From positions 71,105,545-71,169,544 of the forward strand of contig NC_064436.1 of assembly GCF_023343835.1 (NCBI RefSeq): a DNA stretch of 64,000 nt, read 5' to 3'. Positions 1-11,418 of this stretch are shown piece after piece. The notes beneath the pieces are model-generated. The model was not told the DNA's origin and ran no database searches. It saw nothing but the letters and a program-made list of their open reading frames with translations. Numbering within the stretch: the stretch's first letter is position 1; the number at the start of each line of letters is the position of its first letter. A program made the position numbers and the translations under genes. The stretch is from Lagopus muta (lineage: Eukaryota > Chordata > Aves > Galliformes > Phasianidae).

Positions 1-2678
1 AGTGCGCTCTTCTCCTCACGTGGGGTGCTAACTGCCGCTAACTGAGTTAACTGAAGGAATCCAAAATATGTGGCTTAACAAGCTGATGCACTTTTATGGA
101 GCTAGTTTCTTAGCCTCGAGGAAAACGTGCTGTGATGCTTTGAGTTTGGTAGACAAAGAATTAACAAGACATGGGCAGTGGAATAATGTGCCCTGGTAGC
201 TGGTTACAGTCCTGGAAGTCTGACAAAAAAGCAGGAAAGCAGAGGTACAACCAAATGAATTGTCAGGTTTTTGCATAGTTTATGTAAAACAAACTTTCAG
301 GTTTAGATGTAAGCTGGAGAAACAATTCCTGACTACGAATGAGAGATTTAACTTTGTTTCCTTTTTCAAGCTAAAATTCCATTGGCAAGGGACCCATTTC
401 AACGGCTAGCCAAGCTACATCACTGCTTGTTTTAAAAAATAATGTATATTTTGCAGAGTGGCTGAGTTAAAAAATGATTATGAAACTAACCACCAGTATT
501 GTTTTCTCTTAACTAGATGATGGTTCAGTGTTCCAAAGCCAAATAAAAAACTTAACTGAGTTAGTGGCAAGTTGTACAGTGACTTGAGCTTCTGAGTTTC
601 TCGGTGGTGCTTTTTTTTAATGATTATTTTTTGCTTTTCACAAGGTATAAGCAGGCTTTGGATATTGTTCTTTCTTGGAGTGTGGCATGGTCTGCAAGTG
701 AGGTTCTGCAGTCATGAACTTTAGCATCTTTAATTCCAAAGACAAAGCTATTAGCCACCTTTGTCCCCTGCATTAAAAGCTTCTGAATTATCGTTTTGAG
801 TACAGCAGTGATTCAGTTATTACACTGACTACAAACTTCACAAAAAAGTCTTTGTATCAAATTATACTGATGGGGTGATTTAAAGAGGCCTGTACAGTTC
901 TGCTAATGCTGCCTGTTAATTATGGAGAAAATAATGGCAGAAAATGACAATGTTAATTTATTGAACATTATAATGTGAGTCAAGGGTTAGTGTAAATTTT
1001 TTTTTTCCCCAGTTTTAATTATTTACTAACTATACTTGTTAATCTGAAACATACAGGTTTTATCTTATTCAGCATCTTATCTTCTGGAATGTAATAAAAC
1101 TTACATGCTAAACCAAATTTTCAGGTTGGTGGAGTCTCATGCTTTTTACACTTACAGTTGTCTGCAACTGAAAGTCAAAGAACCTGCTGATTCTCTAGTA
1201 AGTGTACAGAAAAGGGGAGCAAAACTAAGACTGTTCAGCTGACCTCGAGAGTACTTTTAAGTTACCCAGAGAATATTTGTGTGCATGCCAAACTTCAGTG
1301 TTTGTACTTGCTGGGTAAAGTATATTTTGTAACTGTAGATTGTAATTACTAACTCTTCCTGCTTCCAAACAACTTCAAATAATTTAAAAAAAAAAAAAAA
1401 AAGTGGTTAGTTGTAACATTATGACTGAGAGTTCAAATGCTATTAACTTTTAAATAGCTGTAAGTTACTTTGACCTGGACCTCCTTTTTACCATTTTTTT
1501 GCTGAACAATGACCAGGACCTCAATTAACTCTCACATGCAGATCATAGCTTCTCCTTACCAGCAAACAGTAGCAGGTTGCTAATTGTTTATCTCCAGGAT
1601 TAAAGCTGAACAACCCTTACTAGCTTCCTGCCAAAATCCTCCTTTATAAAGATATAAGAAAATACATGTCTCTGGACTAATACAGATTACAGGTACCACA
1701 CTGAATGCTAAGTAATTCGGTTCTGTTTACACTTGTAGCTAAAGGATGGATCTGAACTAATGGCAAACAGCAGCCACCCTCTCTTCAGAAGGCTGTTACT
1801 GTGAGTTTTGTCTTGTACTTTTACTACTTTTCTCTGTCTCAAAATATAGCGCGTGGCATGATGGTGGCCATGCACACAAGGAAGAGAGTTTTCCTAACCC
1901 GTGTAGGTACAGCTACTTCATCTTTACTTGCCAAGATAGCATCACTACTGCTTGTTTTAAAAACAGTATCACGTTACAGATTGTTCTTCAGTAACCAAAA
2001 TACAGATTCTCTTAGCTCCATTCTGCAGGTACTTCTTCCAGCAGCAACCTGGCACTTGATTACATACTCCATTAAAAATTACAGAACTAGAAGCTGGACA
2101 TTTGTTAATGACAGCTAGAATGGAATGAACAAAGTTGGGTTATTTTAGATTGCTCCAAAGATCTCTTTTTTATTTTCTCAAGAGTTTACAAAAAAAACCA
2201 GAAAAGCATGACAAGTTTTTATTTTTGCACGAAGATTTCAAGTAACAGAAAAACTCCGTTTACTAAGCCTGAAGAATACAGAAGTGAACAAATGCATCCT
2301 GCCACGCTGTAGGCACTATGTGTAAAAACCTGGTCAAAACATCAGTGCAATTGGGACTAGAAGATCAAAGCAGTGCTATTACTTTTATCTCTCACTAATG
2401 GTAAAGCAGAATGGCAATCATTTAGTGTATGAGCAATCTCACAAATCACATTTGAGACCTAAAATAGCAAGCAAAGGAGTCACTGCTAATCACCTTAATG
2501 AGCTAAGGTGCAAACCCAGTTTCAATGAATACATTGAGCCAGCTGATCACAACATAAGGAAAATGAATTCTGCTTCCTAGCTCTTGCTTTACCTGTAGCA
2601 CTGTCTTTATCTGTAGCACTGCAGAGGCCTTCAGCCAAGAATTTTTTCCATCAAGCTACTCGCAAGCATAATTGTCCA
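1..2678. other. Gene-free flank; probable GYG1 3' UTR and downstream sequence
   Basis: AT-rich sequence with no recognisable exon on either strand. The part nearest 2,678 lies immediately 3' of the GYG1-like stop codon on the minus strand and is probably its 3' UTR. A minus-strand AATAAA (plus-strand tttatt near 2,217) is a candidate polyadenylation signal. If human order held, the 3' end of HLTF (plus strand here) would be expected leftward, but I did not find its conserved C-terminus. The frames at 1,801-2,118 and 2,398-2,580 resemble nothing I know. There is an A-run at about 1,386-1,402. Confidence 0.4.
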
Positions 2679-2924
2679 TCATCTACAACCTTTCCTAGCT
2701 GTTAGTTCTGGAACAAGTCCTTGTAGTGCCAGTGTTTGAAAATGGCACTTCGACTGAAGGTAGGAGTCCAGTTTCTTCTTGATGTTATCAAAAGAATCCA
2801 CTCCCATACAGTCAGCTTGGCCTTGTTCCCACCGAGCCTTGCGTTCTTCTGAAGATATGGTTGGTAATACTGGTGGTGGTGGTGCCGATACCGACATATG
2901 GGACACTGCCTCTGTAACCTCTGC
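2679..2924 (-). CDS. GYG1: Glycogenin-1 terminal coding exon (partial gene)
   Basis: The frame opens after a good acceptor (ttttattttag at 2,925) and reads [18 protein letters not shown], then the conserved glycogenin tail [33 protein letters not shown]. In the family this C-terminal segment contacts glycogen synthase; glycogenin is the self-glucosylating primer of glycogen synthesis in the cytosol. The usual vertebrate protein ends at the LQ of this motif. Here the frame continues about 24 residues to a TGA at 2,679-2,681, which may be a lost stop or a lineage-specific tail. Phase 0 agrees with the exon at 3,815-4,034. The catalytic 5' exons are absent from the window, so this is a 3' fragment of the gene. 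Confidence 0.85.
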   Translation of the reverse strand, partial: AEVTEAVSHMSVSAPPPPVLPTISSEERKARWEQGQADCMGVDSFDNIKKKLDSYLQSKCHFQTLALQGLVPELTARKGCR

Positions 2925-3814
2925 CTAAAATAAAAGGCAGACTAAAAAATACAGACAGATTTTGCATACTTTAAGCAAGCAACAGGCCACATAAGAGGGC
3001 AACCAAGTAGATGTTCTCATGCATAGCACCAAGCATCACCAACAAGCAGGGACTGTGCAGCAGCTTTCCTAGCAAAATAAAGCAGAGTAACAAATCATTC
3101 AAGGAAAGAGGTGGGGGAGGGAGGGTCAGGGGTTTAGTTCCTCATACTTCTCTACAAAAGCCACAAGAGAAAGCCAGAGTATAGATCAAGCCTGATAGCT
3201 GCAAACAGCTCATTAGAAAAAGTGTACAAGAGATAGAGCACATCTCCAAAGTTCTGTAACTTTAGGCTGAGAAGGATTAAAAACTTGAATCAGTCACTGT
3301 ACTAATCTGACACTAAAGTTTGCAGACATACTACTGAATTCTGTTTAACAACTAGAATAAGAAGCATTATTTTGGTTTTGCAAGTATCAACATTTATTAC
3401 TGCAAATCTATTTAAGTAGCCTATTCTCTAATTATTGCAGGCCTACCTAGGTAGGTTGTACCATGCAAGACTGCAAGTGTATGTATACTGCATGCTCAAC
3501 TGGGGGTTCTCATGTTTGAATAGCTGCAGCACATTAAGGATGAGTTTACTGACGTTACTACACTGTCATTTCTGGTGCATCATTCTGCACTTAATTTTAA
3601 GCATAGCAATCAACTATGCTCAAGACCACTTAATATTCTTCTAATCTGCATTATTCCTTATTCCAGAAATGAAAGAAGAAAAAAAACCAAGAATCTCTGC
3701 ATCTCACTAATCCACACCCACGCTTTCAGTTGCACAGGAGGGGAAACAAGTGAGATCACACAAAGTCTATTCTGTTTGCATAGGTAGTTTCCACAGGAAT
3801 ATTAAGATACATAC

Positions 3815-4034
3815 CAGGTTTGCACTTGTGGTATTTTCTTCATCAACTTCTTTCTGTTCTAGTAAGGGTAAAATATTAACTGTATAGGTGTCCCACCACA
3901 TGTTGAGGAATTCTGGGTGAACAATTTTAGGGTCATTGATATTGCCTTCTACACTTTTTGGTCTGGAGTCATACGTATAGTTCCATGGCTTTGTGCTTCC
4001 CAGAAAATGCACCGCTTCAGTACTTGAACCAAAC
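3815..4034 (-). CDS. GYG1: Glycogenin-1 penultimate exon (partial gene)
   Basis: Bounded by acceptor ttccaacag (ends 4,035) and donor gtatgt (from 3,814), 220 bp, frame open. The translation [21 protein letters not shown], then [20 protein letters not shown] and ILPLLEQ, matches the end of the glycosyltransferase domain of glycogenin-1, including the [12 protein letters not shown] and HPEFL-WW blocks. The exon starts with one base of a split codon and ends in phase 0, joining in frame to the terminal exon at 2,679-2,924. The human alternative segment between these exons was not found. No upstream GYG1 exon lies to the right; the next recognisable exon belongs to HPS3. Confidence 0.87.
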
Positions 4035-5097
4035 CTGTTGGAAAGAGAAAGTCAGAGCCCATAATTTGGAAGTATCTAGAAAACAAGTGCTTTGACTATC
4101 AGACAAGAAAAATTAACCTGTGTTTTTGTAAGTATCCAGAAAATAGAAACAGGAATATATTTAGGAGACTAAACACTAAAGGTAGGATTGTCAATGCCTA
4201 CTGGGGCTGAAAGCATCACTACTTAAAACGCAAACAATTCTACATTACACAGGTCAGAATACAGCTTAAACCTAATGAACTATTTAAGTACTCACAGCCA
4301 ACTCTTTAGGTAGTGATGATCACAGCTCAGGAGACAGCAGTCTCAAGCAGCCACTGCAATCAGAGCTAGTTTTAAAAGTGAAAGAAAGTCTACTGCAAAG
4401 TCAGTGATCCAGCTAGCTAAGCATTACAAGCATTATATAGTCAATGTATTAGAGAAACCCTAAATCTTTCCATAGAAGGGAACACCAGAAGAGCCTTCTA
4501 CAAGAAGGCTGCCTCTGCAAAATAAAGCCTTTTATAATCAAGGCATTTCAGAACTTCTGAACTTCAGAACTTCTTCAAAAAAAAAAAAAAAAAAAAGAAA
4601 GAAAGAAAAAAGAACCAACACACAAACCAACACATTATCAGGTAGGCAGACATGTTCAAATGTTTACACTCCTCTTAAGAAAACTGCCAGTTCAAAGACA
4701 CCCGAGAAAAGGAACAAAAATAAAAAAGAAGAAAGAGAGAAAAGACCAAAGTTTAAGTTTCAAGACAGGCCGGTTCTGCAAACATCGTCAGCCGCAATAT
4801 GGGAAATCTCTGCTCCCTCCATTCAGATTTATACAGGAGAGTATGATTTTTGTTCTAAGTGTACATGATTTTACAGGTTTTTAAAATATTCTATTAATCC
4901 TCTAGAATCTTAAACAGCAATAACAGATTGCAGCGATACACCTGCAGACCATTAAATGAGAATATGCCACAGGCTGATGTAAAATATTAATTTTGGATGT
5001 TATTTGTCATAGCTAATAGAAACAAATGGGATTTTGGTATGAAACACAACTGCCATATTGCTGCCCCATTCTTTTAGAAAAAATATGAGATATGCAC
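4035..5097. other. Interval containing the HPS3/GYG1 join
   Basis: No exon of either gene is recognisable here. Somewhere in this interval sequence from an HPS3 intron passes into sequence from a GYG1 intron. It contains an A-run of about 18 bp (near 4,577) followed by GAAA repeats, a possible recombination or assembly weak point. Splicing HPS3 exon 6 (phase 0 end) directly to the GYG1 exon (one leftover base) would shift frame and stop after five codons, so an in-frame fusion protein is not expected. Confidence 0.5.
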
Positions 5098-5179
5098 CTT
5101 CACAGTTGCATCAATGCATGGATCTTCATCGCGAGCTGCTGCTGCACTGCACCGCACTGTGTAACACTGCAGGCTCTCA
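5098..5179 (-). CDS. HPS3: HPS3 exon 6
   Basis: 82 bp between acceptor ccttctag and donor gtgcat. It reads [20 protein letters not shown] then CIDATVK, matching the [18 protein letters not shown] block of HPS3. One leading base completes the serine codon left by exon 5, and the exon ends in phase 0. It is the last HPS3 exon in the window; the following exons are not found between here and GYG1. Confidence 0.88.
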
Positions 5180-5400
5180 CTAGAAGGAAAGAAGAAACAC
5201 TGATGAAGAAAAAAAGTGAAAACTTGAATTAATCCAGGACAAAAACTAGACAGAATCAGCTCTGTGATGCAGACAGATGGGCATTCTGCACTAAAACATT
5301 AATCCACCCAGAATGACCGAAGAGGCTGCGAAGGACTCATAAATGAGCCAAAGAGGAAAATATATTTAAAAAAAAAAAAAAAAAAAGAAAAGAAAGTTAC

Positions 5401-5590
5401 CTTGTAATGACATGCAGGAACTGTGGAGTAAGAACTGCCTGCTCTGACCTCTCCGAGCACTGGTAAGTAGAAATCAGTTCTACTAACTTCCCAACAGAGT
5501 AGAGATATCCAACATGAGGCAAAGAAAAAAAGCAGAAGAGACTCAGTAGTTCTCTCTTCTCAGTTTCCTCATTTGCTGTCATAGAACTCC
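5401..5590 (-). CDS. HPS3: HPS3 exon 5
   Basis: 190 bp, acceptor atgtctag, donor gtaact. The translation contains ELLSLFCFFSLPHVGYLYS, then KLVELISTYQCSERSEQAVL and TPQFLHVIT, close to the human HPS3 sequence. The frame is open and phases match exons 4 and 6. HPS3 is a subunit of BLOC-2, a cytosolic complex for cargo delivery to melanosomes and other lysosome-related organelles. Confidence 0.9.
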
Positions 5591-5924
5591 CTAGACATAA
5601 CGATAAAAAAGGCATCTCATATACTTCATAAATCAAAACCATTCTGTTTCTTTGTGACCTGATGCCTAAACTACACTCTCAGACGTGCCCAAGTTCCAGA
5701 CCAGTTTTATTAGTAGCTATTGAAAAGAATATGAACAACAGCATATCAGCAGGTAACAATCAATTTGTTATCTCATCGGAAGTAATTTACAACAGAAGCA
5801 TGGATGTACTCACAAGTGAAGAATTTCCATAGATCGAACAGCACATGGAAACTGGGAAAAAAGAAACTGGGAAAAAGAGGGGAGATCTAGATGAGATATA
5901 AAGAAGTTTTTACAGTAAGGTTGG

Positions 5925-6103
5925 TGAGGTACTGACACAGGCTGGCCAGAGAGGTGCCCTGTCCCTGCAGACGTGCAAGGTAATGCTGGATGGGGCTGTA
6001 AGCACCTGATCGACCTGTGGGCATCTCCATTCACTGCAGGGGAGTTGGACCAAATGACTTTTAAGTGTCCCTTCCAACTCAAGCAATTCTATGATTCTAT
6101 AAT
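5925..6103 (+). repeat. CR1 LINE 3' fragment
   Basis: Diverged CR1 3' end. It shows the paired ctgtccctgcag and gctggatggggctgtaagcacctgat segments, a ttggaccaaatgac stretch, and the diagnostic terminal gtgtcccttccaactcaagc followed by attctatgattctat. The 5' end is truncated, as usual for CR1. Confidence 0.85.
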
Positions 6104-6264
6104 TCCAGGCAGAGTCTTTAGAACTAAATGTCCATGAATGGAACGAGCAGCCTGATCATTCTTAGGTAGGCAAAGCCTGTGTTCAGATTCTACAGACTTC
6201 CTTGTTGAAGTCTATAAATCACAAGGGAAAAGTTAGCTGGAATTGAATAACAAGCATCAACTCT

Positions 6265-6560
6265 TGGAAAGGGTAGATAACTGCAGGACAAGGGGAAATG
6301 GTTTGAAGTCCAGGGAGGGAAAATGTAGGGTTGGATGTCAGGGGGAAATTCTTTACTGTGAGAGTGGTGAGGTGCTGGAGAAGCTGCCCAGACAGACTGC
6401 GAATGCCCCATCCATCCCTGGAGGTGCTCAAGGCCAGGTTGGATGGGGCCCTGGGCAGCCTGGTCTGGTATGAAATGGGGAGGTTGGTGGCCCTGCACGT
6501 GGCAGGGGGGTTGGAGATTCGTGATCCTTGAGGTCCCTTCTGACCCTGACCATTCTGTGA
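6265..6560 (+). repeat. CR1 LINE 3' fragment
   Basis: A better-preserved CR1 3' end, with the ggtttgaagtccagggaggg start, gccccatccatccctggagg, ggatggggccctgggcagcc, and ending ttgaggtcccttctgaccct followed by attctgtga. The overlapping open frames on both strands are shadows of this element. Confidence 0.9.
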
Positions 6561-6992
6561 AGTAGCTTCTTCATTTCAGACACCTGCAGCTTAAATATGG
6601 CTTTGCTACCAGAAAACTAGAAACTGGGTGAGCAGGAAAGACGATCTGACATAAAGCATTTTTCCATGGTTATGTTGAGGCTTGAGTGAGTGCATCTTAG
6701 TGAAGCCTAAAATTAGTTTTCGCTCCCTTCTATTTTAAAGCTTGAAATAGAGATAACCTGTACCTTAATATTAAGATTTACTTCTCTGATGTCTGCTATT
6801 AACTCTGAGAGGCATCCTAATATCATACAATAACACTGAGGATAACTTTATTTATGCGACACAAAAAGTGTCTCTTTCGTGATACAAAATCAGTCACTGA
6901 GAACCACTGAGAGTTGTCTTTGAATAGACTTCCTCCTTCAGTGTTGCTAACTGGTATTTTAACTCATACTGCTCCCCCACATGTGCGCTTAC

Positions 6993-7078
6993 CTGCCTGG
7001 TAAACAGGGTGGAACTGAACAGAGTGCAGCTTCGTCTCTTCACAAAAGCCAAAAGGGGACTGGTCTGGTGTAAAACGC
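6993..7078 (-). CDS. HPS3: HPS3 exon 4
   Basis: 86 bp, acceptor ttccctccag, donor gtaagc. Reads RFTPDQSPFGFCEETKLHSV then QFHPVYQAG, corresponding to the HPS3 segment with IKLHSLQLLPIYQTG. Phases join exon 3 (ag/g) and exon 5 (g/gg). The more diverged sequence than in neighbouring exons matches a variable stretch of the protein. Confidence 0.82.
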
Positions 7079-7359
7079 CTGGAGGGAAAAAACACAACAT
7101 GGGAAGTCAGTAAGAAGCTATCATCTACTCCAAGCAAGTAAACAGCAACCGCTGTAACACCCAGAGTTGATGTCTTTATACTCAACTATCCTTCATTCCT
7201 ATTGCTAATACAGTTATCTTAGCAAGGCCAAGAAACACGTAGCACAGCTAGAGGCAACTACCTCAAGTTTTTGCAACCAAAAATCCTTTCTTTGCTCCTC
7301 CACAAGTCATGCATTCAATGCTGGGATCTGATGAATGTCACGGAGTTATCTCTAGATCT

Positions 7360-7880
7360 GTGTCCATGACAGGAGGAGACAGGCCCACAGGCCCAGAAAA
7401 GAGGAGGGGAGTGTCAATGGTTTTGGGCCGTTTCAGCCCAATTCTGCGACTAATGGGGCTGGGGACCCAGAGACCAACACCTTAAGAAAGGGAATAGGGG
7501 GAAGGGCAGGGAGACGGGCCTACAAATGAACAGTGGCAACGATCTGAGGAGGAAAGTTAACTTACTATATTTGATATTGGAATGCAAGATAACACAATAT
7601 AATACAATGTATAATTAGAACCGAGGCTAAGAAATCAAATAAAATGAGACAGAGAGAGTGTCCAAAACCAAAGGCCTTATTGAAATTGAATTGAAAGCGA
7701 AATGGCTGGGGAGCAAGCCACACACGCCGCCAGGCAGCAAAAAAAACGAGACCAGTTCCGTGACCTGCAAGGAGTTTTATCTCCCCCTCTGAATGCAAAG
7801 TCCTCTGGGGTATGCAATTCTTCTCTTCTGAGAATCGGGTACCTGGAAAATTGGCAGTCCACAGAAATGGGGCATTAACT
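7360..7880 (-). mobile_element. Probable LTR-derived repeat (solo LTR)
   Basis: On the minus strand there is a purine-rich, then GC-rich segment, an AATAA-type signal just before ggcctttggttttggacact, then an AT-rich tail and a pyrimidine-rich end. This order resembles U3-R-U5 of an avian endogenous retrovirus LTR. I did not establish target-site duplications or exact ends, and the family name is unknown to me. It lies in HPS3 intron 3. Confidence 0.4.
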
Positions 7881-8477
7881 CCTTAACTCCCAGTGCTTTT
7901 CATGATATTATGATGTGGAGTACCGATAACAAAAATGGTAAAGCCATGACAGTGCTGAACACACACTAAAATGGATCTGAACCATTATTTAACTTCTTTT
8001 TTTTCCCCATCCCTTCTTCAACTGAACACAATGTAACATGGCGCAGCCCTCAGTCCTACTTGTCTTTCCTATTGCATCTCATCCTTTTCCTTGCTTTGCT
8101 TTCGAATTCACAGCTGGACTGCAATACCAATGCTTCAACAGTTTTAGATAAAAGTTTAAAGGATTTGATTACTAACAAAACCAAAGGTGTTGTTTTTTAG
8201 GGCTGAAGATACTTAGTAAACTCCCCGTTCCCAGCTGCACAAAGGGTGAACTTTTTTTTGGGTAAAAAGTACTTAAGTAACCATCGCTTCAGCTGGAGTT
8301 GAACCCCACAGAACAAACAAGCAGAAGGCAGTGCCTTGATCGCTGTCAGGACTGGTGATTATTTCTGACTGTCACATTTCGTAGTAGGCTTGTTGTAAAT
8401 ATTAAGAAAACTGCACACAAGTTACTCCAGAATAAGGTGTGTAAAACTGCTCTGCTAGTTTGGCATGAAAGTATAAG

Positions 8478-8640
8478 AACTGTGGGTGGCCAAATGCTGG
8501 AAAAAGCTGCCCAGTAAGGAGCTACTCGAACTCAGCTGGATCGAGTCCTGGAAAGCCTAGTCCAGCTGATCCTGCCCAAGCAGGGAGATGTTAAGGAGAG
8601 GGACTCAGCAAGTCCCTTCCAATCTAAAGGATTTTGTCAT
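8478..8640 (+). repeat. Old CR1 LINE 3' fragment
   Basis: Strongly diverged, but keeps gctggaaaaagctgcccagt, the ctggatcgagtcctgg block and the terminal aagtcccttccaatctaaag. It is intronic in HPS3. Confidence 0.7.
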
Positions 8641-9049
8641 CCAGTATGCTGAGAAAATACCATCCCTCCTGATACATCACAAGCGAAGCTGTCATGTGTG
8701 CCCTTCCTGGAATACAAGGATGTACAATGAAAACCGGTATTAAACATCACCAATACTGCAAAATCACCAGTTAAATCGCATTTAACTGTACTAACTAGCC
8801 TCTTTCACAACATCAAATAAACCTTAGGATTCGCAAGGCCAAGTAAGGATCTTCATTTGCATCACAGTTATCTTCACAGCAGACAAAAAAAAAAAAAAAA
8901 AGCAACAACATAAAAAATACACAGCACACAAACATCCCAGAAGCCAAAACACCAGGATTTTCCTTTCAGCAAGATGTGAGCTCATTTTGGTTACATGGAA
9001 TTACTAACATAGCAGTTAACCCTTGCAGGGGAAAATGCATTTGTAATAC

Positions 9050-9236
9050 CTGAAAAGGAGATACTGCACTTGAAAGTGCTTCTTGCCTTCTGTAGACAAC
9101 TCTGTGGACTCAAGTGTGATGGGTATCTTACAAAGCTTACTTTCTTCCCCAAGCAGTTCCACTGGCTTCCGACATATGACAAACCCATCTAATTCAAGCT
9201 GCAAACTATGAGCTGCAAGGTCTTCATCTTTTATAC
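9050..9236 (-). CDS. HPS3: HPS3 exon 3
   Basis: 187 bp, acceptor ccattgtttag, donor gtatta. Reads GIKDEDLAAHSLQLELDGFV, then ICRKPVELLGEESK, ITLESTELSTEGKKHFQVQY and LLFR. It matches the HPS3 block with ICHRPLELLGEKSE and TLESTGLADE. Open, with phases matching exons 2 and 4. Confidence 0.9.
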
Positions 9237-9424
9237 CTAAACAATGGAAATGTATCAAAGTGTTCAAACAATTCCATTTAGCAACAAGAAAACACTGACA
9301 CTGATGCAATATCGACTAAAAACTGCAACTACAGGAAACCAATTAGCATTGGCTTCCACAAACTATGACGTTTTGAGACGAGCTACACTAGAAAACAAGA
9401 ACAATCGACTTTTCACATAAACCA

Positions 9425-9985
9425 TACCCTGGGCTGCCTCAGAAATGAAGCCAGCAGGGCAAAGGAGGTGGTTCTCACCCTCTGCTCCCCCAGTCCTTCA
9501 CAGAGCTACATTCAGCTCCGGGCCCCAGCACAGGAACACAGGCCTGTAGGAGTGGGGACACAGGAGCCCGCAGGGATGCCCAGAAGCTGAGTGCCTCTGC
9601 TGCAGGGACAGGCTGACAGCCGGGGTTGCTGGAGAAGGCTCCGGGGAAAAATGATCGTGGCCTTCCAATAGCTAAACAGGGCTTATGAAAAAGATGAAGA
9701 GACTTTTTCCAAGCGCATGGAGAGACGTGACGTGGTGTAATGGCTTTAAACCGAGACAGAGCAGAGTTACATCAGACATAAGAAAGAAATTCTTCTCTCA
9801 GAGGGCAGCGAGGGCCTGGCACTGCTGCCCAGGGCAGCTGTAGGTGCCCTATCCCTGGGGGCAGTCAGGGCCAGGCTGGATGGGTTTGGGCACCTTGTCT
9901 ATGGGAGGTGCCCCTGCCCACAGCAGGGGTTGGAACTGGACGGACTCTGAGGTCCCTACCAACCCACCCATTTTGTGACTCTATT
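9425..9985 (+). repeat. CR1 LINE 3' fragment
   Basis: The longest CR1 fragment of the left flank. From about 9,780 it shows aaagaaattcttctctcaga, gcactgctgcccagggcagc, ggccaggctggatgggtttg and the end ctgaggtccctaccaaccca. The upstream portion (from about 9,425) is probably the same element's ORF2/3' region, so the left boundary is approximate. Confidence 0.85.
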
Positions 9986-10403
9986 AAAAGGCAAGCTGCT
10001 CAGTATAAGGCAAATCCAAAGCAACCTGTGCTGTAAACAGCCAAATAACAAATAAAAAAAATGTTGTCATTTGGTTGAAAAGGTTTTCAGAAAGAAAAAG
10101 GTAGCTATGATACAAGGTTGTGTGATCTTCAACACACCTAAGTTCCAGAAAACAAATCCTAATTGCACCCAAAAATGTTTTGAACTTTTCTATTTGGCTT
10201 TAAGTATTGAAAACAACCCAGTGTGAGTTGTCTGCGCTAAAATCCATTGTCCACCAATGAAGAAAACTCCATTTGATATCTTTCCCATCTGAAATTTTAT
10301 TGACCTCTGTTTTTTTTTTAAGGTGTAGTTTCCATTTCAAGAAGCACAAACCTTTTAAAATTTCTTAAATTATAAATGAAAGATTTTCTAACAGCTTTCT
10401 GCT

Positions 10404-10730
10404 TGGATAACCAAGATGTTATAATCACAATATAATTGTGTATAATCAATAGATATCAAGATGTTATAATCGCAATATAATCAAGAGAGAAAGGCAAAGC
10501 AGACAACGATCACAAAAAGAGAGTAAGTGGAAGAGCTTACCCTTGGGTTGAGCTCACCAGAAGACACCAAAAGAGGGGATCTCCAGAAGAGATCCTTCCC
10601 CTCTGGTAGCCAGCTCTTAAATAGGTCCAGCAGGGGTGAATTGCCTTCACCTGTGCTCCTCTGGCTGACTCATGGCTCACCTCAGGTGATTAATCAGAGG
10701 TTCAGGCCGTGACTCAGCAGTTCCCATACA
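10404..10730 (-). mobile_element. Solo LTR with 5-bp target-site duplication (copy 1 of a family)
   Basis: On the minus strand it begins TGTATGGGAACTGCTGAG and ends GGTTATCCA (TG...CA). CTGCT on both sides (10,399-10,403 and 10,731-10,735) is a perfect 5-bp target-site duplication. A TATTTAAG box precedes gctggctaccagaggggaag. An internal near-duplication of agatgttataatc-caatata is visible near 10,411 and 10,458. The same family recurs at 17,518 and 60,280. It is inserted in HPS3 intron 2. About 327 bp; no internal retroviral sequence. Confidence 0.85.
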
Positions 10731-10884
10731 CTGCTGTTGATCTGATTTTTAGGTGGGAGCTAATCAGGTTAATTCCCACACATTGCAAGCAGGCAGTATG
10801 GAATGACATCACGTTTGAGCCTTCTTTATGAATGACAGTAATCAGCAGATTGTCAGTCTGAAAAAGTTCAGTATCTGTACTTAC

Positions 10885-11418
10885 CTCTATCCACCAGCTT
10901 TTCTGTTGTACTAACTTGATATGCCCATTGCTCTCCCCTGTCTGCACTATGCTGGACCAGGTCCAGTTTCAGGATTAGAACATCCAACTCTGTTGTTATC
11001 GCTATGTGCCTAGCGCAAAATGTAACTTCGGCAGGAATGAAGTTATCAGTGTGTAAAATCAAGGAGCGTTCAAAGTCCAATACTGTCAAATTCTGGTTTA
11101 TGACCAGGTATTTCAAACAGAACATGACTAGCTTGTTTATGACCAGGTATTTCAAACAGAACATGACTAGCTTATTCCTGCAGCCCACAAGAAGATCTCC
11201 ATTTACAGGACAACATGAAATACACAGCGGAGGATCTGAAAGTGCCATTTCCACTATTGACATCTGCTCTTTTAAGGTTTCAGTGTACGACTCCTTCATC
11301 TTGTGACCCACCATCCGGACACAAACACGAGAACTGCCTGCAGACATGCATCGCCAGTTCACATAAGCTCTTAGGAAAGTTGCTTTGCTTTTCTCTTCAA
11401 TCGTCACCAAATAGTCTC
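10885..11418 (-). CDS. HPS3: HPS3 exon 2, with an internal 39-bp tandem duplication
   Basis: 534 bp, acceptor cccttaag, donor gtaagt. Reads GDYLVTIEEKSKATFLRAYV, NWRCMSAGSSRVCVRMVGHK, then LSDPPLCISCCPVNGDLLVG and FERSLILHTDNFIPAEVTFC, strongly HPS3 (human CISCCPVKGDLLVG, LDFERSLIIH). The segment KLVMFCLKYLVIN occurs twice in a row (DNA 11,096-11,134 and 11,135-11,173, apparently identical), adding 13 residues in frame where the family has one copy. The affected stretch is in the N-terminal beta-propeller-like region of this BLOC-2 subunit. The reading frame is otherwise open. Confidence 0.9.

Larger units (their letters stand above)
5591..6992. other. HPS3 intron 4, holding two CR1 fragments
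   Basis: Intronic on the minus strand between exons 4 and 5. Apart from the CR1 3' ends annotated separately it holds no exon or RNA gene I can recognise. Confidence 0.6.
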
